64,000 nt of DNA, from assembly GCA_016182795.1 (NCBI GenBank), contig JACPFW010000032.1, forward strand, positions 1 to 64,000, given 5' to 3'. This stretch comes from Gemmatimonadota bacterium (GTDB lineage Bacteria > Gemmatimonadota > Gemmatimonadetes > Gemmatimonadales > Gemmatimonadaceae). The notes beneath the pieces are model-generated. The model did no database searches. It was not told the DNA's origin and worked only from the letters and a program-made list of their open reading frames with translations. This document shows positions 45,911 to 54,301 of the stretch, in pieces. Made by a program: the position numbers and the translations under genes. Position 1 is the first letter of the stretch; each line of letters begins with the position of its first letter.

Positions 45911-48439
45911 ATGCGGCAACTCCATCTCTTGTCGCGGCGCCGGGTCATCGCGTGTAGTTCCGTACTCGGGCTGATGACTCTCTTCGGCGCCTGCGCCCGC
46001 GAGCCGGTCGCGCCACCGCAAGCGTCAGCGCGCCTTGCCGATGATGCGGTGCGCGCCGAACTGGCACCACCGATGTCCGTCGCCGCGCTCCTGGACTCGT
46101 TCGCCATCGGCGGGGTGTATACCGTCTTGCCGCGGGGCGGCTATGGCGGTGGCAGTTGGTACGCCCGATCCCCGGAGAAGGAACGGTACGCCGGTACGGT
46201 GTCGGGGCATCCGACTGGACTCGAGCTGCCCGTGGGCTTGCCGGTGCGTATCCTCGCTGCCGGGAGCTACACGTCGCACGCGACCGCCGAGTTTCAGCGC
46301 GACTACTGCGCGCTCGCCGGCCATGCGTCGGACCCGCGATGCAGTGCCGAATTGTTCACGTACACGATTCACGGTTTGGCGGATGGCCCGGGCGTCGCCC
46401 GCGCGTACGAACCAGGCATGGGGCTGGCGCTCACCTGGTCGCGCACCGCCGGCTACTACGAACGGTTCTACGGCGTTTTTCCCACCGCCGAGTTCTACCG
46501 GGGGCTCGTCCCGGCAGCGGATACCGCGACCGTGCGCGAACTGCATTTTCGGCGTGCCGGGTGCTGCTACTACTTCCCGTCCGCGGATACCGCGGTGTGG
46601 GAGACGTACGAAGGGAGCTGGCGGTTCGGTGCGGTGCCGGACGATGGTGGCCAGGCGGAGCTCGGCGTGCCGGCGGTGCTGCGCTTGCTGGGGCCGCGGA
46701 CAGACAGTGCGATGACGGCACCGGCGACATTCAGCGTAACGACGACGACGAGCGAGCCGATTGGCGCGACGCGATGGTGGTACGTACGCGCAGCCAACAA
46801 CGTGTTCGACGGCGAGCCGGTGCCGCTGGTGACGATCACGCAGCCGTGGACGATGCAGATCCCGCGGTATCCAGTTGGAAAGCGGGCGGTGTTCGAGGAG
46901 CTGGTGGCGTGCGCAGGACAGCCTACTTGCACCTATCAGGCGTCCGCGGCTGGTGCGGTGGTCGTGCAGGCTACGCTGACGGAGACCCGGGTGCTGGCGG
47001 CGCGAAACACCGGGGCGACCGGGGCGCACGTGAAGATCACGGCGGATGAGACCACGCTGACTTACGGCGACACGACCGTGTTCCGGGTGACGGCGCCGGG
47101 AGCGCCTGATGGGAGTTGGTGGGTTACCGGACTCAGTTTCTCACCGCTGGCGTCGCCGCACGGAAGCTCGCTTCGAGCCGTCCATGAGAATGCGACGTTT
47201 CGTGCGACAAAGTCAGCATCCGCAGTACGGCGATATCCGTCAAGTAACACGCTCAGTTCCGGCCGCCCTCCAACTGGCGGGGACACCGAACGCGTAGTGC
47301 CAGCACGCAGCTTGCAGCCGGTACCATTTCGGGATGCAGCGTACTCCTGCGGGGATTCTGCCATCCGGCTGTGCTATGACGACCCGCGAGTGACGGGGTA
47401 TGAGATTGTGACTGCGCTGGTGGGTGGGGCGATACAACGTGATAGCATACTGATAACGGTACTCCCGAAGCTGATGCTTACCTGCAAGAACTCGAACGGG
47501 GAGACGGATTCGAACGGCGGCACCACCGTAGTTCGAGCGCAGAGCGTCAGTTGCCGCGCAGCACTCGCGCCCGAGGGATCGACTCAGCGCATCACCGTGT
47601 CCGATTGGACCTTCGTATCGCATGACCGATGGATTGTCCGGAAACGCAGCGACGTCGATCCCACTTTCAGTAACGATTCACTCGCGTGGACCGGCCGGAT
47701 GGTGGCGACCGGCGTCGTCACAGTATTTGCAGCGGTCAGCGGCTCGCAATCAGATAGCGCGTCTGCGCGGATCACGGTCCATCCGCGTCGGTGGAACGGA
47801 GACAGCATTCCTCGTTTCCCGCCTCGACCGACGGTGGTCGGGCAGGGCTGGCTTGTGGATAGGCCTCGACTCCCGGGAGACCTCGGCCAGGTCAGGTGGA
47901 GGTGGCGCGAGAACGACGTAGTTGATAGTGCGGCATTTCACGAGCTTATCAGCGAAGGACCAAACGCTTTCGTCTACTACCTCAAGGCGATGCCCCCGGT
48001 TCTCGATTCGATACGTGTAGCGTACAATCAGGTTGCGCTGGCCCGAAACAGCGCGTTCCACCTGCTTCAAGAACCAGACAACCCCGCGCGCATCTTTTCG
48101 GCAGCGAACCCTTGTTTTCGATCAGACGTGATTTCGGCGGAGACGAAGGACAAGATCCTTGCCCACGAAGGGACAAATTGGGAGTTGAACCCGCCCTCGC
48201 ACGCTGGGCTCATGCGAAAATTGACGTTGGCGCTGGTGCCCGCAGCCGCAGAGAGTGTATTCGTCCAAGTCGAGTCAGGTGGAAGGCAGGGCCTGATGAA
48301 CAGATGGCAACAACTAGTCTATGATTCCGTCGAGGCGAAGATCGACACAATTGCTGGCGAGGCACTTCACTCAGTCAGCAGGGTACAGTTCGGCTCCGGA
48401 TCTCGAGTCGGTTGCAGCTTCGCCTATTTCGCCAGGTGA
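45911..48439 (+). CDS. A1: large lipoprotein of unknown function, first A/B pair
   Basis: This 842-residue predicted lipoprotein (RRVIACSSVLGLMTLFGAC lipobox) is not recognised as a known family. Around residues 284-400 it contains a block nearly identical to gene A2, including an Ig-like start (DETTLTYGDTTVFRV). After a conserved TGYEIVTAL near residue 495 the sequence diverges from A2 but keeps landmarks: GPNAFVYYLKAMPPVLDS, a Cys/Asp pair, and an HEG...SH motif (near residue 752) shared with A2 although surrounding residues differ. Its C-terminus (VQVESGGRQGLMNRWQQLVYDSV...FGSGSRVGC) is close to the fragment A3. B1 follows after 19 bases. It is likely a surface or periplasmic protein; the C-terminal domain may be the variable functional part. 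Confidence 0.75.
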   Translation: MRQLHLLSRRRVIACSSVLGLMTLFGACAREPVAPPQASARLADDAVRAELAPPMSVAALLDSFAIGGVYTVLPRGGYGGGSWYARSPEKERYAGTVSGHPTGLELPVGLPVRILAAGSYTSHATAEFQRDYCALAGHASDPRCSAELFTYTIHGLADGPGVARAYEPGMGLALTWSRTAGYYERFYGVFPTAEFYRGLVPAADTATVRELHFRRAGCCYYFPSADTAVWETYEGSWRFGAVPDDGGQAELGVPAVLRLLGPRTDSAMTAPATFSVTTTTSEPIGATRWWYVRAANNVFDGEPVPLVTITQPWTMQIPRYPVGKRAVFEELVACAGQPTCTYQASAAGAVVVQATLTETRVLAARNTGATGAHVKITADETTLTYGDTTVFRVTAPGAPDGSWWVTGLSFSPLASPHGSSLRAVHENATFRATKSASAVRRYPSSNTLSSGRPPTGGDTERVVPARSLQPVPFRDAAYSCGDSAIRLCYDDPRVTGYEIVTALVGGAIQRDSILITVLPKLMLTCKNSNGETDSNGGTTVVRAQSVSCRAALAPEGSTQRITVSDWTFVSHDRWIVRKRSDVDPTFSNDSLAWTGRMVATGVVTVFAAVSGSQSDSASARITVHPRRWNGDSIPRFPPRPTVVGQGWLVDRPRLPGDLGQVRWRWRENDVVDSAAFHELISEGPNAFVYYLKAMPPVLDSIRVAYNQVALARNSAFHLLQEPDNPARIFSAANPCFRSDVISAETKDKILAHEGTNWELNPPSHAGLMRKLTLALVPAAAESVFVQVESGGRQGLMNRWQQLVYDSVEAKIDTIAGEALHSVSRVQFGSGSRVGCSFAYFAR
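46761..47108 (+). repeat. Block shared with A2 (about 95% identical at DNA level)
   Basis: Bases 46761-47108 match 49402-49750 in the same orientation with roughly 16-17 differences by eye; the first ~290 bases have only about seven. It starts with TTGGCGCGA, which also occurs in gene C at 54511-54519, just where the C-derived fragment joins A2. Upstream there is no match and downstream identity falls quickly. Confidence 0.75.
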
Positions 48440-48458
48440 TCACTCTTTGAGGTGAAAC

Positions 48459-49196
48459 GTGTTGAAGCAGACTTGTCTGTCAACATCGCGCTGTAATCCG
48501 CGCTGGCACTGCATCGCAGGTGTAGCGGTGCTTTTCGCCAGTCTTTCGTCCTGTGTATCCGCGCAGACGACGCGCGAGGCCGCGGATGCTACTCTTCGCG
48601 CGGACTGTCGCCTGGCGGTCCAGACTCTCGAACGCGGACATCCGGCTCCAAAGTCCGAATGGGCGCTGTCCATGATCTACTGGTGCGATGAGTCCGGCGG
48701 GGCGGTACTCGGTAGACTCTGGACGAGACCTCCTGTTGACAGCGTTGCGCTCGAACAGCTCGTGGACGCCAGTGCCGCGCTCCTTGACCAACGCGTCTAC
48801 GCTGGTGTGCTGAACTCAGCGCGAGACGCCGCAGCGCCACGCGCAGTCCGTCTAGCGGCGCTTCGCGTGCTCTGCGCGTTCCTGAGCCCGACCACCGTGA
48901 TCTCCCCTGACGACCTCGCAAAGCCGAAAGGTGACACCGCGGTCGTCCCGCTCTTTACGACGGTCGACCACGGTCTCTTTCAGAACCACGGCACGGCACC
49001 ACTGCCATCAGGTGCGCGAAATGAGATCCGAGACCTATTTGCAGCGCTCTGGCGCTCCGATACGGACCCAGTGATACGCGCAGCGGGAAGGTCGTTGAGT
49101 CGACGTTTCCTCCGTGTCGGCAGCAATAGCCATGATCATAGCACCGTCGTTGCACGTCCGAGCGTTGTCGCAACGAAACTGAACGCAAGCGGCTAG
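48459..49196 (+). CDS. B1: small exported protein, partner of A1
   Basis: The 245-residue protein has a signal peptide (IAGVAVLFASLSSCVSAQ) and no known domain. Features: ADATLRADCRLAVQTLERGHPAPKSEWALSMIYWCDESGGAVLGRLW, then LLDQRVYAGVLNSARDAAAPRAVRLAALRVLCAFLSP, which looks like HEAT-type helical pairs, and DTDPVIRAAGRSLSRRFL. The start is GTG with GAGGTG five bases upstream. It follows A1 by 19 bases. B3 (53.5 kb) is a close homologue, B2 (51.0 kb) a distant one (shared CxxA..G.P..K..WA...I..C...GG pattern). Function unknown. Confidence 0.72.
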   Translation: MLKQTCLSTSRCNPRWHCIAGVAVLFASLSSCVSAQTTREAADATLRADCRLAVQTLERGHPAPKSEWALSMIYWCDESGGAVLGRLWTRPPVDSVALEQLVDASAALLDQRVYAGVLNSARDAAAPRAVRLAALRVLCAFLSPTTVISPDDLAKPKGDTAVVPLFTTVDHGLFQNHGTAPLPSGARNEIRDLFAALWRSDTDPVIRAAGRSLSRRFLRVGSNSHDHSTVVARPSVVATKLNASG

Positions 49197-49404
49197 AACA
49201 TTTCCCACGCAAAACCCGCTACCAAGCGTTCCGCCCGGCGGCGATTTAGGTCCAGGCGAAGTAACGCCGTGCCGCCGGCACGCTGCGTCGTACCGCGCGC
49301 GGCCAGGTCGTCTACGCCGTCGCCGTCGGCGTCGAACGCGGTGAGCAACTCGTGCGCGCGGAACCGGCCGTCGTCCACGCGCAGGGCGGTGACCGCGCCG
49401 CCCA
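49193..49404 (-). pseudogene. c': duplicated 3' end of lipoprotein gene C
   Basis: These 212 bases match 54302-54513 (3' end of gene C, same orientation) with about 12 differences by eye. It encodes the last ~70 residues (FRAHELLTAFDADGDGVDDLA...RRRAERLVAGFAWEMF) and has no start. On the other side it is fused directly to the middle of A2. Its stop codon overlaps the B1 stop, exactly as gene C lies after the last B relic. Confidence 0.8.
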
Positions 49405-49750
49405 GCGCGACGCGGTGGTGGTACGTGCGTGCAGCCAACAATGTGTTCGACGGCGAGCCGGTGCCGCTGGTGACGATCACGCAGCCGTGGACGATGCAGA
49501 TCCCGCGGTATCCAGTTGGACAGCGGGCGGTGTTCGAGGAGCTGGTGGCGTGCGCAGGACAGCCTACCTGCACCTATCAGGCGTCCGCGGCTGGTGCGGT
49601 GGTCGTGCAGGCTACGCTGACGGAGACCCGGGTGCTGGCGGCGCGCAACACCGGGGCGACCGGGGCGCACGTGAAGATCACGGCGGATTCAACGACGCTG
49701 ACCTACGGAGACACGACGGTGTTCCGGGTGACGGTGCCGGGGGCGCCTGA
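49402..49750 (+). repeat. Second copy of the A-type block
   Basis: Partner of 46761-47108. The left end (CCAGCGCGA) is the junction with c' and differs by two bases from TTGGCGCGA found in both A1 and gene C. The microhomology suggests the joining point. Confidence 0.72.
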
Positions 49751-51032
49751 CAGCAGTTGGACGGTGACGGGGTACCAGTTTGCATCGCTGGGTCTGCAGC
49801 AGACTGCCGCACTGCTGGCTGTCCGCGGGTACTCCGAGCGCTCGACGCGAACAGGACAACGCATCGTTGCGTTTGGCGCGCCTGTTATTGGACCGACAAA
49901 TGACCGAACGGCCAGGGAAAGTGACGTAGAAAGCGTTTCGCAGGCACGAAAGCAGCGGCCAGTTCACTTCCGTGACGCAGAGCATGAATGCGATGGTGCC
50001 ACATCGACTCGTTGCTTCGACGACCCGCAAGACACGGGATACGAAATCGTCACTGCGCTCGTAGACGGGATTTCGCAGCGAGACAGCGTGCTCGTAACCG
50101 TGCTTCGCCCCCCTGCACTTGTGGTGCGCTGCACGCCAGCAACTGTCGTGCGCGGCGATTCGGTGATTTGCACGATCGGTCTCTCCGATTCTACGCTTCA
50201 GTTCGCGGTTGACTCCCTGGCAGCACAAGCAGCAGCAGACATGTCAGTTCTCGAGATTGGCTTGCAGGCGCCGGGCCAGCTACCAGCCGGTAGACTCGAC
50301 ACGCTACAAGGTGTAGCAGTAACGAACACATCACTCACCGCGCTAGCGACGCTGACCTGGAATGGCCGACGTCTCTCGCTCCGAGCGTCGGCTCGATTCG
50401 AGGTAGCAAAGCGTCCAAGGGAACTGCAGCCCTACATCATGACATTGTCGGCGCATTTCATGGGCCCTGGGCGGACGACCGCCTATCCGAGCTATGCTAC
50501 AGGAGGCGGGACACTTGGTCTCTACGAATCGGGTACTCCGCGATTCGACCTGATCACGGTCTCTACCGTCCAGTCTGGTCCAAATTCCGGACTTACATAT
50601 GTCCGCACGATGCCTGGAGTCCCGGAGTCGAAGGTCTGGATCACGGATGCGCTAACTTCGGGTAGCCGATGGTACGATGCACATCCGATCGTCCGCGGGC
50701 CGCTCGATCCAAGTGGAACGCCGCTATGCACACGCGACAAGATCGACCTGCTGCGAATGGAGGTGGGAAGGCATGAGGGATTGACGAGCGCAACGAAATC
50801 GCATTATGGAGTTCAGCAGGCATTCATGACGCAGTGGAACCTCGCGAAGGTAATGGGCGCTCGCGTGATCCAAGTTCCTGCAGACAGCGCGCACGCGCGC
50901 ATGAGTGAGGAATTCAGAATGGAATGGCTGCGTTTCTGGAAGCAGCTTGATGTGCTGCAAAGCAAGTTCGATTCCGTAGACACTCCTGCAAGCTTCGCTC
51001 GCCTAGGCGGCTGCAGCATCTACCCCGAGTAA
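49402..51032 (+). pseudogene. A2: 5'-truncated A-type gene, class 2 C-terminus
   Basis: The reading frame is open from 49269, but its first 45 codons are the antisense of fragment c', so the original N-terminus with signal peptide is missing. From 49402 it matches A1 (block to 49750), shares DTGYEIVTALVDGISQRDS and then diverges. The C-terminal domain keeps the landmarks GPNSGLTYVRTMPGV and GRHEGLTSATKSHYG but most residues differ from A1. It may still be expressed from the open frame, but without export signal. B2 follows after 14 bases. I call it a probable pseudogene with an intact C-terminal domain. Confidence 0.65.
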
Positions 51033-51046
51033 CCGAGGACCTCGTC

Positions 51047-51712
51047 GTGCCCTCTCCCGTTCAGCTTCTCGCGTTGTACTGCATGTTGGCGATCACACCA
51101 CTCGCCGTGACTAAGGCATGCGCCCAAGCCGACAAGGTCGAGCATGCCTGCGAGAAGGCCGCGAAGATCGTTGCGCGTGGTAAGCCAGAGAAGAAGGAGG
51201 ATTGGGCGTGGTCGACCATTCTCGGGTGCGGAGCCACTGGCGGACTTGCGCTCCGAGATGCGTGGCAAGCGACAAGGATGAGCGCGGACACCGCTGCGCT
51301 AGAGGCGGTGTTCGCGAGACTCTGGCTCTTCCGCGATGCCGCGCTTTTCGCGTCGGCGAAATCCATTTCGCTCGATCCGGGCGCGAAACCGGAAAGTCGT
51401 GTGTTTAGCCTGATGCTGATGCTGACCAGCTCGTCCGACGATGTACACCCGGAGTGGGCAGGGCTTGTCGGTTCACCTGATGCTGGAAGAGCATGTTGGG
51501 TGGGACGTGTAGCCAACCTCCACAGTTACGCGGGGGCGTCGATGCCCACTGACGCGCGGACTCAGCTTGCGAATGCCGCTCGACAGCTGGCCGCCGACGG
51601 CACCACTCCCGAACTTGTTCGCCGAGCAGCACGGTGCATTGTCGCTGAGCTCGTTGCGGAAGACCGTGCGAAGGCGAATCCCATCATGCTGCCGCCCGGC
51701 GGAGCGCCGTAG
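51047..51712 (+). CDS. B2: small exported protein, partner of A2
   Basis: The 221-residue protein has a signal peptide (VQLLALYCMLAITPLAVTKACAQ) and the B-family pattern ACEKAAKIVARGKPEKKEDWAWSTILGCGATGGLALRDAW, aligned with B1 DCRLAVQTLERGHPAPKSEWALSMIYWCDESGGAVLGRLW. The rest is diverged, with LANAARQLAADGTTPELVRRAARCIVAELVAED at the end. GTG start. It is coupled to A2 at 14 bases. Its sequence class matches that of A2, not of A1/A3. Confidence 0.7.
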   Translation: MPSPVQLLALYCMLAITPLAVTKACAQADKVEHACEKAAKIVARGKPEKKEDWAWSTILGCGATGGLALRDAWQATRMSADTAALEAVFARLWLFRDAALFASAKSISLDPGAKPESRVFSLMLMLTSSSDDVHPEWAGLVGSPDAGRACWVGRVANLHSYAGASMPTDARTQLANAARQLAADGTTPELVRRAARCIVAELVAEDRAKANPIMLPPGGAP

Positions 51713-51739
51713 TTGGACCGTTCGCCACCTGCCTGCCAC

Positions 51740-52056
51740 CTGGTTCACGAAGCGGCTCACCCCTGCGTTCGCTCGGCTCAGGATCCGTCAGCGTCGTTGG
51801 ACCCGGGATAGCATTCCCCAGTTTCCTCGTATTCCGACGGGACTTAGCCAGGGCTGGTTACCGAAGCGTCCGCGTGACGTTCATGAACTGGGTCAGATCA
51901 AGTATCGCTGGAAATCGATGGACGTGGTGGATGATCCTCGTCTTCGCACGCTCATCGACCCATCTCGGGAGCGTGTTGATGGACGATCGCGACGGACTCA
52001 TTGTCGCGACGGATGTGCGGTCCCCGGCCTACGACGCAGCACGCGACGGGCCTGGG
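51740..52056 (+). pseudogene. A3 5' fragment (class 1 C-terminal region), broken by IS3
   Basis: The frame reads ARLRIRQRRWTRDSIPQFPRIPTGLSQGWLPKRPRDVHELGQIKYRWKSMDVVDDPRLRTLID, which aligns with A1 ARITVHPRRWNGDSIPRFPPRPTVVGQGWLVDRPRLPGDLGQVRWRWRENDVVDSAAFHELIS. After about 51985 the frame loses similarity, then the IS begins. No start codon or upstream A part is present: only about the last third of an A gene was here. Confidence 0.7.
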
Positions 52057-52145
52057 GGCCTGGGTCCCTGTTTTCTCCTCCACCGTGACTCGCGTTTTGA
52101 CAGCCGGATGAATCGGGGCCAGACTCGTCAGGAGGAGGCACCCCG

Positions 52146-52412
52146 ATGCGGAAGAGCAAGTTCACCCCGGAGCAGATCGTGCAGGCCCTGCGGCAGGCGG
52201 AGGCCGGCACGGTCGTCGGTGACATTTGCCGAAAGCTGGGCATCACCGAAGCGACGTTCTACCGCTGGAAGAAGACCTACGCCGGGCTCGATCTGGGCGA
52301 GCTGCGCGAGCTCCGGCAGCTCCGCGAGGAGAATCGGCGCCTGAAGGGCGTGGTGGCCGATCTGACGCTCGACAAGACGATCCTGCGTGAGGCGCTCGGA
52401 AAAAAATGGTGA
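52146..52412 (+). CDS. IS3-family transposase OrfA
   Basis: The 88-residue OrfA has the helix-turn-helix FTPEQIVQALRQAEAGTVVGDICRKLGITEATFYRWKKTYAG and a leucine-zipper-like C-terminus (LRELRQLREENRRLKGVVADLTLDKTILREAL), as in IS3-family OrfA proteins. It ends in a run of A (GGAAAAAAATGG), the site for -1 frameshifting into OrfB. Confidence 0.93.
   Translation: MRKSKFTPEQIVQALRQAEAGTVVGDICRKLGITEATFYRWKKTYAGLDLGELRELRQLREENRRLKGVVADLTLDKTILREALGKKW
52399..52408 (+). other. Slippery heptamer for programmed -1 frameshift
   Basis: The sequence GGAAAAAAATGG places an A7 run where the OrfA and OrfB frames overlap, and OrfB lies in the -1 frame relative to OrfA. This is the classical arrangement that makes the OrfAB transposase in IS3 elements. 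Confidence 0.7.
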
Positions 52413-53263
52413 GCTCAGCTCAGCGACGGGCGATGGTGAGCTGGGCGCAGACGGCGTATCGCCTGAGTCAGCGGCGCGCGTGCCGGGCGCTGGTGGTCGA
52501 GCGCACGAGCATCCGCTATCAGTCCTGCAAGCCGGACGACGCGCCGCTGCGGCGGCGCCTGCGCGAGTTGGCGCACGCACGGCCCGCCTTCGGGCACAAG
52601 CGCCTGCATGTGCTGCTGCGCCGTGACGGGCTGGTGATCAATCGCAAGAAGAGCCACCGGCTGTATAAGGCCGAGGGGCTGCAGTTGCGGCCCCGCCGCC
52701 CACGGCGCCGGCGCGCGGTGCTGCAGCGGCAGGGCGGCCCCGTCGTGACCGCCCCCGATCAGCGGTGGGCGATGGATTTCATGTACGACACGCTGGCCGG
52801 CGGCGGCACGATCCGCGTCTTCACGCTGGTGGATGTCTGCACGCGCGAGTGCGTGGCGCTGCACGTGGCGAAGCAGTTCCGCGGCACGGACGTGGCGCGC
52901 CTCCTGAGCGAGGCGGGCCAAGCGCGCGGCACGCTGGCGCCGGTGATCCAGTGTGACTGCGGGACGGAGTTCACGTCCGTCGCGCTCGATCACTGGGCGT
53001 ACTGGAACAAGGTGCAGCTCGACTTCAGCCGCCCCGGCAAACCAGTGGACAATTGCGTGTGCGAGGCCTTCAATGGCAGCTTGAGGCGAGAGTGTCTCTC
53101 GCAACATTGGTTTGCCTCCCTTGCGGAGGCGGCCACGGTCCTGGAGACGTGGCGCAACGACTACAACGATCACCGGCCCCACACGACACTGGGGCTTCAA
53201 CCGCCGGCCGTCTACAAGCGTGCCGGCATCTTCGAACCCCGATCCGTCCGAGCGATTTCTTGA
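52406..53263 (+). CDS. IS3-family transposase OrfB (DDE integrase core)
   Basis: The 285-residue OrfB has HTH_21-like N-terminus and the rve core with the three acidic positions: WAMDFMYDTLAGG (Asp), VIQCDCGTEFTS (Asp) and VCEAFNGSLRRECL (Glu). In most relatives the second motif reads S/CDNGxEF; the Cys in place of Asn is unusual. The C-terminus YNDHRPHTTLGLQPPAVYK is typical. It seems intact, so the element may still be able to move. Confidence 0.92.
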   Translation: MVSSAQRRAMVSWAQTAYRLSQRRACRALVVERTSIRYQSCKPDDAPLRRRLRELAHARPAFGHKRLHVLLRRDGLVINRKKSHRLYKAEGLQLRPRRPRRRRAVLQRQGGPVVTAPDQRWAMDFMYDTLAGGGTIRVFTLVDVCTRECVALHVAKQFRGTDVARLLSEAGQARGTLAPVIQCDCGTEFTSVALDHWAYWNKVQLDFSRPGKPVDNCVCEAFNGSLRRECLSQHWFASLAEAATVLETWRNDYNDHRPHTTLGLQPPAVYKRAGIFEPRSVRAIS

Positions 53264-53346
53264 CGCGTCAAACTGGATGAGAAGCGGGGGACCAGGCCGA
53301 CCGCCCGTTTGTCTGCCTAGAAGCGGAGAACGGATGGGGGGACCCG

Positions 53347-53517
53347 CAGGTGGAGTCCGACGGAGTTTCAGGGCTAACCGATAGGTGGCACGAGATAGTC
53401 TACAAGGGCGTCCAAGTGAAGATTGACTCAATGGCAGGAAAGCCGGTGCATTCCGTCAGTATCGTCAGTTTTGGTTCAGGTGCTCGCGGCTGTAATTTCG
53501 TGTACCCGCATCCCTGA
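53347..53517 (+). pseudogene. A3 3' end (class 1), continuing after the IS
   Basis: The frame reads QVESDGVSGLTDRWHEIVYKGVQVKIDSMAGKPVHSVSIVSFGSGARGCNFVYPHP and stops, matching the A1 end QVESGGRQGLMNRWQQLVYDSVEAKIDTIAGEALHSVSRVQFGSGSRVGC. Together with the fragment before the IS this was once the C-terminal part of an A gene of A1 type. Confidence 0.75.
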
Positions 53518-53537
53518 CACCTTACATCACCCAACAA

Positions 53538-54187
53538 ATGTGGTGGACTTACATGTCGACATCGCGCGATTCGTATTGGCCCTGCATCATGGTGGCCTGG
53601 GTGTTTGCGACAGCGCTCCCGTCTGGAGCCACTGCGCAGGGCTGGCGAGAAGACGCAGATGCCACGCTGCGCGCTCGTTGTCGCCTCGCCGTCCAAACGC
53701 TCGACAAGGGACATCCGGCTCCGAAATCCGATTGGGCGCTCTCGGTGATCTATCGGTGCAACGAGTCAGGCGGCGCGGCTCTTGCTGGGCTCTGGTCCGC
53801 CGCACCTTCGGACAGCGTTCCGCTCGAGCAGCTCGTGAAAGCCAGTTCGCTGCTTCTGGACCAACGAGTCTACGCGGCGTTCTGAACAGCGCGCGAAACA
53901 ACGCGATGCCGCGCGCTGTCCGCCTAGCCGCGCTTCGGGTGCTCTCCTCCTATATCAGCCCAAGTACCGTCATTCTGCCGGACGACCTGGCCAAGCCGAG
54001 ATCCGACACTGCGGTTGTCCCTATCTTTACAACGCAAATCGATGGCCCGGATCCAAACCTCGGCAGCGAGCCGTTGCCACCGAGTGCCCGGACAGAGATT
54101 GGCGACCTGTTCGTCTCCCTGTGGCATTCCGACGTCGACCCGATTGTTCGGAGTGCCGGAAGAGCCTTGAGCAAGCGGTTCTTCTGA
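53538..54187 (+). pseudogene. B3: B1-type partner gene with a frameshift
   Basis: B3 has a signal peptide (IMVAWVFATALPSGATAQ) and is close to B1: ADATLRARCRLAVQTLDKGHPAPKSDWALSVIYRCNESGGAALAGLW. The frame stops near 53885 (LLDQRVYAAF) but continues in another frame as GVLNSARNNAMPRAVRLAALRVLSSYISPSTV to 54187. Compared with B1, one G is missing in a GCGGCG context. Read through, the protein would be of normal length. It follows the A3 end by 20 bases. It is a pseudogene or an assembly error. Confidence 0.7.
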
Positions 54188-54204
54188 CTCTAGCGGTCGT
54201 GCGC

Positions 54205-54275
54205 TCGCACCTCATGCCATTCGGTACTGCGCGCTGGCCATTACACCGCTCGTGACTCCGAGGCGTGCGTGAAGG
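54205..54275 (+). pseudogene. Remnant of a class 2 B gene (signal-peptide part)
   Basis: The DNA around GTACTGCGCGCTGGCCATTA aligns with the B2 signal-peptide region GTACTGCATGTTGGCGATCA and continues with CACACC.CTC..GTGACT and AGGC.TGCG matches. It has no open frame. It stands between B3 and gene C, as if a class 2 pair once followed. Confidence 0.45.
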
Positions 54276-54301
54276 CCGAATGAGGGTACCCTCACAAGCA
54301 G

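Larger units (their letters stand above)
52057..53298 (+). mobile_element. IS3-family insertion sequence
   Basis: The element of about 1.24 kb carries orfA and orfB with a frameshift overlap. Its ends form an imperfect inverted repeat: left GGCCTGGGTCCCTGTTTTCTC, right (reverse complement) GGCCTGGTCCCCCGCTTCTC, continuing with TCCA and TGAC..CGCG matches. I could not find a clear target-site duplication, and A3 sequence resumes only near 53347, so the insertion was accompanied by a deletion. The exact right end is uncertain by some tens of bases. Confidence 0.75.

Noticed and set aside
49269-49401. N-terminal extension of A2 upstream of its homology block
   Set aside because: These codons are the antisense of the gene C fragment and give no signal peptide or domain, so I do not treat them as a real N-terminus.
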